A DNA stretch of 64,000 nt from Macrostomum hystrix (Eukaryota; Platyhelminthes; Macrostomidae), in contig CATNEN010000003.1 of assembly GCA_950097015.1 (NCBI GenBank), positions 3,823,501 to 3,887,500 of the forward strand, given 5' to 3'. The translations under genes and the position numbers were made by a program. Position 1 is the stretch's first letter. Each line of letters opens with the position of its first letter. The notes beneath the pieces were generated by a model. That model was not told where the DNA came from. It ran no database searches and saw nothing but the letters and a program-made list of their open reading frames with translations. Shown one piece after another: positions 54,939-64,000 of the stretch.

Positions 54939-55910
54939 AATAAACTTTCTTTAAATGGTGTTTATCTTTTGAATCTATAGCATACAAGTTTTTACATTAT
55001 CAAATGTTAAAAAAATCTATTTTGTTTTTTTAGTTTTTGTGGCCAATATAAATGGGTAATAAAAAAGAGCAACACTAGTTATTATTATATGTATCAAATT
55101 GTGTTACCTAACATTTCATAGATTATAAGAATAATACCACTTGCTTTACAGATAATGAAAGCAAAATTAAAACAAATAAAACCTCTAAATTTTAATCAAG
55201 ACTTGAACACAATTATTTATATGATTGGCTAAACAAGTAACAGTTTTCTCTTTATTTACTTTTTTGTGTGTGTTTACTAGCTGTTCTCTCTCAGTAATCT
55301 AAATTTTGTATACTTGTATGGAATAAACTTTCTTCTGCTAAAGCATTCTTGTTTGCTGATGATTTTCAACAACTGTTGTGAAGTGAATTTATAAAAGACC
55401 TGTTATGCTACTTCTTATCTAGCAATAAATCTGTTCTTTGGCATTCACTTTGCTATGTCGTTTGGCTTTTATTATTTCTTTTGAAGATGATAGTTGTTTG
55501 AAGTGTTTATTAAATGGTATGCATAGTTTGACCACAAGCAATATATTAGGTTTAAAGTGTAATTTACAGTTTTTGAAAGCTAGTTTTCTCAGTTTCCTTT
55601 TCATGCTTAAGTTAAACTGTCAGATTAGCTTTGGTTGTGTACTTCAAATTGCTTGACATTAAATTTAGTAAATAAAGTAAATTAGATAAAACACATGCAC
55701 CTCAGAGGGTATAGGTGGTATATTAAAAAAAGAATGGATCAAAATCAGTAAAGCTGTTTGCGAGAAAATCAATTATGCACAACCAAGTCTATGAGACTAG
55801 AGCTGTATATTTACAGTTCACGATTCTTTCAGTAATGTCATAATTTAATTGTATCAATTGGTGTATAATTCAACAATTTAATTGAGCTTTTAAGCAGTTT
55901 TGTCATGCTG
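54939..55910. other. AT-rich intergenic region
   Basis: Nearly 1 kb with no gene, array or shared repeat. Short open frames on both strands near 55420-55650 have no support. Confidence 0.55.
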
Positions 55911-55914
55911 TATT

Positions 55915-56935
55915 GCTGGGGTTAGAATGTCCACAGGTCAGATATGACTTGCAAGGCTTGTAAGTCCAAACTGACTGCTCTTGACAAACTAACTTCTCCT
56001 TTCTCTGTTTAATCTCTCTTCTCTTCATTGTGTCTCCCCTATCTCATCTCCTATATCTAATCTCTCCCGTCTCATGCCCCATGTATAATCTCTTCCATCT
56101 CGTCTCCTATATATAATCTCTTCTGTCTCATTTCCCATATCTAATTTCTCCTGTCTCATCTCCCATATCTAATCTCTCCTGTCTCATCTCCCATATCTAA
56201 TCTCTCCTGTCTCATCTCCTATGTATTAAATCTCCTGTCTCATCTCCCATATCTAATCTCTCCTGTCTCATCTCCCATATCAAATCTCTCGTGTCTCATC
56301 TCCCATATCTAATCTCTCCTGTCTCATCTCCCATATCAAATCTCTCGTGTCTCATCTCCCATATCTAATCTCTCCTGTCTCATCTCCCATATCTAATCTC
56401 TCCTGTCTTATCTCCCATATCTAATCTCTCCTGTCTCATCTCCTATGTATAAAATCTCCTGTCTCATCTCCCATATCTAATTTCTCCTGTCTTATCTCCC
56501 ATATCTAATCTCTCCTGTCTTATCTCCCATATCTAATCTCTCCTGTCTCATCTCCCATATCTAATCTCTCCTGTCTCATCTCATATATCTAATCTCTCCT
56601 GTCTCATCTCCCATATCTAATCTCTCCTGTATCATCTCCTATGTATAAAATCTCCTGTCTCATCTCCCATATCTAATCTCTCCTGTCTCATCTCCTATAT
56701 CTAATCTCTCCTGTCTCATCTCCTATGTATAAAATCTCCTGTCTCGTCTCCCATATCTAATCTCTCCTGTCTCATCTCCCATATCTAATCTCTCCTGTCT
56801 CATCTCCCATATCTAAACTCTCCTGTCTCATCTCCCATATCTAATCTCTCCTGTCTCATCTCCCATGTATAAACTCTCCTGTCTCATATCTAATCCCCCA
56901 TGTCTAATCTCTCGCATGTTTAATCCGTTCTGCGT
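55915..56935. repeat. 28-bp minisatellite, probable diverged member of the hAT-like element family
   Basis: From about 56020 to 56930 a 28-base unit repeats about 30 times: CTCATCTCCCATATCTAA followed by TCTCTCCTGT. A variant CTCATCTCCTATGTATAAAA occurs five or six times. The stretch just upstream (GGTCAGATATGACTTGCAAG and on) aligns over 32 bases without gaps to the left subterminal block of the hAT-like elements, so this may be an older copy. Terminal repeats are not recognisable. Confidence 0.8.
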
Positions 56936-57095
56936 CTCATCTCTGAGCAGTTAGCCATGGAATATTAGTTTGTTGCCATCGTCATTCCAGAATTAGCATA
57001 TGCTCCTGTCTTTCAAACCCATCATGGTTCTATTGAGTCTTTATTTCCTTCCTTTCCACCCATTCCCATTCCATTGTTTCTGCGTCTGCATGCGT

Positions 57096-57214
57096 TGGCC
57101 GGTTCTTATTGGTTGGGAAAGCAAGTGCTGCAGAGGGATGGTTTTAGACTTAAAATGGCCGGTTCTTATTGGTTGGGAAAGCAAGTGCTGCAGAGGGATG
57201 GTTTTAGACTTAAA
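57096..57214. repeat. Perfect 60-bp tandem duplication
   Basis: The segment beginning TGGCCGGTTCTTATTGGTTG and ending at GGTTTTAGACTTAAAA occurs twice with no difference and no spacer (57096-57155 and 57156-57214). Each copy holds an inverted CCAAT box. The flanking sequence is unique. Confidence 0.9.
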
Positions 57215-57590
57215 AGAGGAGAATGAAAGGTTTTTCACGCATAAATCTATACCTCTCTCCGTGTGCATTTTATTGCCTCGAAAATTTGCCTCGTATTTTG
57301 CATTGTCAAGCCAGGGAATCGGTAGAGCCTATTGTTTGTTTCACATCAGAAAACTTAATAATTTGATGCGTGTCCTTTTTATTCTACTTCTAAGTAGAAA
57401 AGCAGGCGTTTTAACAAAATATTTTAGCTAAAACAAATAATTATTTTATTATGCGTCACTAAAATCTAACTTCAGGACATAGGAAGCGAAAGTTCAGGAA
57501 ATACGAAGCTTTTAAGCTAAGGAAATTTAAGGTAAAGAGATTTTTTAGGATTGGGAATTTACAGAATTTACAGATACAGAATGGGAAGTG
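57215..57590. other. Short unique spacer
   Basis: About 370 bases of unique DNA between the duplication and the G-rich array. The 143-codon open frame at 57000-57431 spans the duplication and has no recognisable features. Confidence 0.5.
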
Positions 57591-59850
57591 AAGGAAATAA
57601 GAAGTTTAGGGAACGGGAGTTTTGGATATAATATTTGGGAAGGAAATGGAAAGTTTAGGGAATGGGAAGTTTAGGGAATGGGAAGTTTAGGGAATGGGAA
57701 GTTTAGGGAATGGGAAGTTTAGGGAATGGGATGTTTTGGGAATGGGAAATTTAGGGAATGGGAAGTTTTGGGAATGGGAAGTCTAGGGAACACGTCTTGG
57801 GAATTGGAAGTTTAGGCAATGGGAAGTTTAGGGAATGGGAAGTTTAGGGAATGGGAAGTTTAGGGAATGGGAAGTTTTGGGAATGGGAAGTTTATGGAAC
57901 GGGAAGTTTATGGAACGGGAAGTCTAGGGAACTGGAAGTTTTGGGAATGGGAAGTCTCGGAAACACGTTTTGGGAATTGGATGTTTAGGGAATGTGAAGT
58001 TTAGGGAACTGGAAGTTTTGGGAATGGGAAGTCTAGGGAACTGGAAGTTTTGGGAATGGGAAGTTTAGGGAACTGGAAGTTTTGGGAATGGGAAGTTTAG
58101 GGAATGTGAAGTTTAGGGAACTGGAAGTTTTGGGAACGGGAAGTCTAGGGAACTGGAAGTTTTGGGAATGGGATGTTTATGGAACGGGAAGTCTAGGGAA
58201 CTGGAAGTTTTGGGAATGGGAAGTCTCGGAAACACGTTTTGGGAATTGGATGTTTAGGGAATGTGAAGTTTAGGGAACTGGAAGTTTTGGGAATGGGAAG
58301 TCTAGGGAATGGGATTTTTAGGGAATGTGAAGTTTAGGGAATGGGATGTTTTGGGAATGGGAAATTTAGGGAATGGGAAGTTTTGGGAATGGGAAGTCTA
58401 GGGAACACGTCTTGGGAATTGGAAGTTTAGGCAATGGGAAGTTTAGGGAATGGGAAGTTTTGGGAATGGGAAGTTTAGGGAATGGGAAGTCTAGGGAACT
58501 GGAAGTTTTGGGAATGGGAAGTTTTGGGAATGGGAAGTTTTGGGAATGGGATGTTTTGGGAATGGGAAGTTTAGGGAATGGGAAGTTTAGGCAATGGGAT
58601 GTTTTGGGAATGGGAAGTTTAGGGAATGGGAAGTTTAGGGAATGGGATGTTTTGGGAATGGGAAGTTTATGGAACGGGAAGTCTAGGGAACTGGAAGTTT
58701 TGGGAATGGGAAGTCTCGGAAACACGTTTTGGGAATTGGATGTTTAGGGAATGTGAAGTTTAGGGAACTGGAAGTTTTGGGAATGGGAAGTCTAGGGAAC
58801 TGGAAGTTTTGGGAATGGGAAGTTTAGGGAACTGGAAGTTTTGGGAATGGGAAGTTTAGGGAATGTGAAGTTTAGGGAACTGGAAGTTTTGGGAACGGGA
58901 AGTCTAGGGAACTGGAAGTTTTGGGAACGGGAAGTCTAGGGAACTGGAAGTTTTGGGAATGGGAAGTTTATGGAACGGGAAGTCTAGGGAACTGGAAGTT
59001 TTGGGAATGGGATGTTTATGGAACGGGAAGTCTAGGGAACTGGAAGTTTTGGGAATGGGAAGTCTCGGAAACACGTTTTGGGAATTGGATGTTTAGGGAA
59101 TGTGAAGTTTAGGGAACTGGAAGTTTTGGGAATGGGAAGTCTAGGGAATGGGATTTTTAGGGAATGTGAAGTTTAGGGAACTGGAAGTTTTGGGAATGGG
59201 AAGTCTAGGGAATGGGATTTTTAGGGAATGTGAAGTTTAGGGAACTGGAAGTTTTGGGAATGGGAAGTCTAGGGAACTGGAAGTTTTGGGAATGGGAAGT
59301 TTAGGGAACTGGAAGTTTTGGGAATGGGAAGTTTAGGGAATGTGAAGTTTAGGGAACTGGAAGTTTTGGGAACGGGAAGTCTAGGGAACTGGAAGTTTTG
59401 GGAACGGGAAGTCTAGGGAACTGGAAGTTTTGGGAATGGGAAGTTTATGGAACGGGAAGTCTAGGGAACTGGAAGTTTTGGGAATGGGATGTTTATGGAA
59501 CGGGAAGTCTAGGGAACTGGAAGTTTTGGGAATGGGAAGTCTCGGAAACACGTTTTGGGAATTGGATGTTTAGGGAATGTGAAGTTTAGGGAACTGGAAG
59601 TTTTGGGAATGGGAAGTCTAGGGAATGGGATTTTTAGGGAATGTGAAGTTTAGGGAACTGGAAGTTTTGGGAATGGGAAGTCTAGGGAATGGGATTTTTA
59701 GGGAATGTGAAGTTTAGGGAACTGGAAGTTTTGGGAATGGGAAGTCTAGGGAATGGGATTTTTAGGGAATGTGAAGTTTAGGGAACTGGAAGTTTTGGGA
59801 ATGGGAAGTCTAGGGAACACGTCTTGGGAATTGGAAGTGTAAGCAATAGG
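57590..59850 (+). repeat. 16-bp G-rich minisatellite with higher-order structure
   Basis: About 140 units of GGGAATGGGAAGTTTA and variants (TTTTGGGAATGGG, TCTAGGGAACTGG, GGGATGTTTATGGAACG) fill the interval. Longer blocks that contain GTCTCGGAAACACGTTTTGG recur near 57950, 58200, 58705, 59065 and 59541. The last two sit in blocks that are identical over about 190 bases and 477 bases apart. The array starts gradually and ends sharply near 59850. Confidence 0.95.
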
Positions 59851-60253
59851 AATGTGATTATTGTGAAAGCAACCATTCTTTAACTTTAATGAAAAAATTT
59901 CAATAGGGTATTAATTAAAAGCTTCACGAGAACCCCAGACACAAACTGTAGTTAGGAAGTCATATGAATTATAAGTGTGGCAGTAAAAAAATTTTTAATC
60001 AACAACAATTAAATCGATAAAATTCATTTTTCAGTCAACCAGGCATTCAATATGTTTCCCTACCCTCGTATGAGTAATAGCTTTTTTGACAGTGTTCAGA
60101 GGGGCATAGAAAGCTGTATAAATGAATAAACATTTGGCCTAGCTAGCTAACAGCCACTGTACAATTCAGTTTATTTTTAAATATCTTTATAAGCAGTATA
60201 GTTCAACAAAATTATATTTCAGAGGCCGACTGTTAACAAGCAAATAATTAAAT
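59851..60253. other. Presumed promoter and 5' UTR of the SLC25-like gene
   Basis: AT-rich, about 400 bases. The gene's start codon is at 60254. No clear promoter element is seen. Confidence 0.4.
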
Positions 60254-60359
60254 ATGGGACACTCGCACGGCTACAGCGGGGATGATGACGATGCTGAAAA
60301 TCGAACTGCTTTTCAGCATTCGGTAGATTTGGCTATTGATTTCATTGCTGGCGCGAATG
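60254..60359 (+). CDS. First exon of a probable mitochondrial carrier (SLC25, ornithine-transporter-like), partial
   Basis: The ATG opens MGHSHGYSGDDDDAENRTAF, then QHSVDLAIDFIAGAN, and the exon ends at a strong donor (AATG, then GTAAGT) in phase 1, so the next residue is glycine. VDLAIDFIAGANG resembles the first membrane helix of SLC25 carriers just before the PxD/ExxK signature, and most of all the ornithine carriers (SLC25A15), where AAIDLTAGAAGG stands at this place. The carrier signature itself must lie in exon 2, outside the window. The intron is at least 3.6 kb and is almost entirely a minisatellite. The family call rests on about 15 residues. Confidence 0.5.
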
Positions 60360-60449
60360 GTAAGTCAGTTTTTTATAGAGCTCCCTCTTTTGTAATGCTC
60401 AATTCTATTTAGTGAGGAATTCTCAATATGATCTGAGATTCGATAGCTT

Positions 60450-63400
60450 ATTTTGTCGATTAAGAATCCTAAATGTTCAATCCCATTGATTACAAATCCC
60501 CAGTCTTCAATCTCGTTGAATAAGAACCCCTAATGTTAAATCCAATGGATTAGAAATCCCCAATTTTAAATCTCATTGATAAAGAATCCCCGAGCTTCAA
60601 TCTCACTGATTAGAAATCCCCGAGCTTCAATCCCATTGATTAGAAATCCCCGAGCTTCAATCCCATTGATTAGAAATCCCCGAGCTTCAATCCCATTGAT
60701 TAGAAATCCCCGAGCTTCAATCCCATTGATTAGAAATCCCCGAGCTTCAATCCCATTGATTAGAAATCCCCGAGCTTCAATCCCATTGATTAGAAATCCC
60801 CGAGCTTCAATCCCATTGATTAGAAATCCCCTAAGCTTCAATTCCATTGATTAGAAATCCCTGAGCTTCAATCCCACTGATTAGAAATCCCCAGGCATCA
60901 ATCCCACTGATTAAAAATCCCCAGGCTTCAATCCCAATGATTAAGAATCCCCAGGCTTCAATCCCACTGATTAAGAATCCCCGAGCTTCAATCCCATTGA
61001 TTAGGAATCCCCAAGCTTCAATCCCAATGATTTAGAATCCCCGAGATTCAATCCCAATTATTAGAAATCCCCAAGCTTCAACCCCAATGATTAAGAATCC
61101 CCGAGCTTCAATCCCATTGATTAGGAATCCCCAAGCTTCAATCCCAATGATTTAGAATCCCCGAGATTCAATCCCAATTATTAGAAATCCCCAAGCTTCA
61201 ACCCCAATGATTAAGAATCCCCGAGCTTCAATCCCATTGATTAGAAATCCCCGAGCTTCAATCCCATTGATTAGAAATCCCCGAGCTTCAATCCCATTGA
61301 TTACAAATCCCCAGTCTTCAATCTCACTGATTAGAAATCCCCAAGCTTCAATCCCATTGATTAGAAATCCCCGAGCTTCAATCCCATTGATTAGAAATCC
61401 CCGAGCTTCAATCCCATTGATTAGAAATCCCCGAGCTTCAATCCCATTGATTACAAATCCCCAGTCTTCAATCTCACTGATTAGAAATCCCCAAACTTCA
61501 ATCCCATTGATTAGAAATCCCCGAGCTTCAATCCCATTTATTACAAATCCCCAGGCTTCAATCCCATTGATTAGAAATCCCCGAGCTTCAATCCCACTGA
61601 TTAGAAATCCCCGAGCTTCAATCCCAATGATTAATAACCCCTAAGCTTCAATCCCATTGATTAGAAATCCCCGAGCTTCAATCCCAATGATTAATAACCC
61701 CTAAGCTTCAATCCCATTGATTAGAAATCCCTAAGCTTCAATCCCATTGATTAGAAATCCCCGAGCTTCAATCCCACTGATTAGAAATCCCCGAGCTTCA
61801 ATCCCAATGATTAATAACCCCTAAGCTTCAATCCCATTGATTAGAAATCCCCGAGCTTCAATCCCAATGATTAATAACCCCTAAGCTTCAATCCCATTGA
61901 TTAGAAATCCCCGAGCTTCAATCCCACTGATTAGAAATCCCCGAGCTTCAATCCCAATGATTAATAACCCCTAAGCTTCAATCCCATTGATTAGAAATCC
62001 CCGAGCTTCAATCCCACTGATTAGAAATCCCCGAGCTTCAATCCCAATGATTAATAACCCCTAAGCTTCAATCCCATTGATTAGAAATCCCCGAGCTTCA
62101 ATCCCAATGATTAATAACCCCTAAGCTTCAATCCCATTGATTAGAAATCCCTAAGCTTCAATCCCATTGATTAGAAATCCCCGAGCTTCAATCCCACTGA
62201 TTAGAAATCCCCGAGCTTCAATCCCAATGATTAATAACCCCTAAGCTTCAATCCCATTGATTAGAAATCCCCGAGCTTCAATCCCAATGATTAATAACCC
62301 CTAAGCTTCAATCCCATTGATTAGAAATCCCCGAGCTTCAATCCCATTGATTAGAAATCCCCGAGCTTCAATCCCAATGATTAATAACCCCTAAGCTTCA
62401 ATCCCATTGATTAGAAATCCCCGAGCTTCAATCCCAATGATTAATAACCCCTAAGCTTCAATCCCATTGATTAGAAATCCCCGAGCTTCAATCCCAATGA
62501 TTAATAACCCCTAAGCTTCAATCCCATTGATTAGAAATCCCCGAGCTTCAATCCCAATGATTAATAACCCCTAAGCTTCAATTCCATTGATTAGAAATCC
62601 CAGAGCTTCAATCCTAATGATTATGCATCCATAAGATTCAATCCCAATTATTAGAAATCCCCAAGCTTCAACCCCAATGATTAAGAATCCCCAATCTTAA
62701 ATCCCATTGATTAAAAATCCCCGAGCTTCAATCCCAATGATTAGAAATCCCCAAGCTTCAATCCCAATTATTAGAAATCCCCAAGCTTCAACCCCAATGA
62801 TTAAGAATCCCCAAGCTTCAATCCCAATGATTAAGAATCCCCAATCTTAAATCCCATTGATTAGAAATCCCCGAGCTTCAATCCCAATGATTAATAACCC
62901 CTAAGCTTCAATTCCATTGATTAGAAATCCCAGAGCTTCAATCCTAATGATTATGCATCCATAAGATTCAATCCTAATTATTAGAAATCCCCAAGCTTCA
63001 ACCCCAATGATTAAGAATCCCCAATCTTAAATCCCATTGATTAGAAATCCCCGAGCTTCAATCCCAATGATTAATAACCCCTAAGCTTCAATTCCATTGA
63101 TTAGAAATCCCAGAGCTTCAATCCTAATGATTATGCATCCATAAGATTCAATCCTAATTATTAGAAATCCCCAAGCTTCAACCCCAATGATTAAGAATCC
63201 CCAATCTTAAATCCCATTGATTAAAAATCCCCGAGCTTCAATCCCAATGATTAGAAATCCCCAAGCTTCAATCCCAATTATTAGAAATCCCCAAGCTTCA
63301 ACCCCAATGATTAAGAATCCCCAAGCTTCAATCCTATTGATTAAGAACCCACAAGCTTCAATCCCACTGATTAAGAATCCGAAAACTTCAATCCCACTGA

Positions 63401-64000
63401 TTAGAAATCCCCAAGCTTCAATCTCACTGATTAGAAATCCCCAGGCTTCAACCCCAATGATTAAGAATCCCCAAGCTTCAATCCCATTGATTAATAATCC
63501 CCAAGCTTCAATCCCAACGATTAAGAATCCCTAAGCTTGAATCCCACTGATTAAAAATCCCCAGGCTTGAATCCCACTGATTAAAAATCCCCAGGCTTCA
63601 ATCCCAATGATTAAGAATCCCCAAGCTTCAATCTCACTGATTAGAAATCCCCAAGCTTCAATCCCAATGATTAAGAATCCCCAAGCTTCAATCCCAATGA
63701 TTAAGAATCCCTAAGCTTCAATCTCACTGATTAGAAATCCCCAGGCTTCAATCCCAATGATTAAGAATCCCCAAGCTTCAATCCCAATGATTAGAAATCC
63801 CCAGGCTTCAATCCCAATGATTAGAAATCCCCAGGCTTCAATCCCAATGATTAGAAATCCCCAAGCTTCAATCTCACTGATTAGAAATCCCCAGGCTTCA
63901 ATCCCAATGATTAGAAATCCCCAAGCTTCAATCTCACTGATTAGAAATCCCCAGGCTTCAATCCCAATGATTAGAAATCCCCAGGCTTCAACCCCAATGA
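60450..64000. repeat. 30-bp minisatellite in intron 1 of the SLC25-like gene, running off the window
   Basis: More than 115 units of 30 bases, with core CATTGATTAGAAATCCCC and GAGCTTCAAT, continue to the last base of the window. From about 60835 on the 30-base register holds without a single insertion or deletion for over 3.1 kb. Variants such as AATGATTAATAACCCCTAAG alternate with the main unit and form 60-, 120- and 180-base higher-order repeats. Open frames with the peptide period RNPRASIPLI are artefacts of the 30-base length. Confidence 0.97.

Noticed and set aside
57000-57431. 143-codon plus-strand open frame
   Set aside because: It spans a perfect 60-bp tandem duplication (a multiple of three) and shows no protein features beyond that.
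57590-59850. G-rich array considered as interstitial telomere repeats
   Set aside because: TTAGGG occurs once per 16 bases inside a different unit, not as tandem hexamers; I report it only as a motif.
60566-61644. RNPRASIPLI and INGIEARGFL repeat frames
   Set aside because: 30-bp minisatellite in the SLC25-like intron.
60450-64000. Regular 30-bp repeats considered as a CRISPR array
   Set aside because: The units are contiguous with no unique spacers, the genome is eukaryotic, and there are no cas genes.

Overview
The window is nuclear DNA of an animal, most likely an invertebrate bilaterian. Its genes have GT-AG introns and animal-type architectures: a ciliary-type VWA3A-like protein, a two-FKBP-domain plus TPR immunophilin, a CTTNBP2-N-like coiled-coil protein, a RING-CH membrane protein, an NRAMP metal transporter, a secreted fibrinogen-domain protein, OST3/MAGT1, and the first exon of a probable mitochondrial carrier. 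The species cannot be fixed from the sequence. There are no bacterial operons, CRISPR arrays or rRNA genes. No convincing functional tRNA gene is visible; the tRNA-like stretches are SINE heads.

Layout. 75-12959 (minus): a VWA3A-like gene rebuilt as 14 phase-consistent exons (968 codons), with an FKBP4/5-like gene (2684-4689, plus) nested antisense in intron 12. 12960-16200: AT-rich intergenic. 16266-18876 (plus): CTTNBP2-N-like gene. 18877-21089: intergenic with a SINE and a CCAAT-box promoter. 21090-24869 (plus): MARCH/RING-CH-like gene. About 25240-25816 (plus): an unrecognised ORF. 26709-29714 (minus): NRAMP gene. 29849-31440: a hAT-type miniature element filled with a 16-bp minisatellite. 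34325-35563 (minus): intact fibrinogen-domain gene. 36572-51967: a 15.4-kb array of a 22-bp minisatellite. 51968-52766 (minus): a broken second copy of the fibrinogen gene. 53484-54464 (plus): intronless OST3/MAGT1-like gene. 55920-59850: two more minisatellites. 60254-60359 (plus): first exon of a probable SLC25 carrier, followed by a 30-bp array that runs off the window.

The dominant theme is tandem repetition. About fifteen minisatellites with units of 9 to 53 bp occupy roughly 40 percent of the window. They lie mainly in introns and between genes. Most of the long open frames here are artefacts of these arrays. Several arrays are linked to identifiable seeds or carriers: the 16-bp family sits inside hAT-like terminal repeats, and the 22-bp family has degenerate units in the 5' flank of the fibrinogen gene. 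A tRNA-derived SINE family with a perfect 14-bp palindrome and a second dispersed repeat are also present. The genes look like unrelated housekeeping and cell-surface functions, not a pathway cluster.
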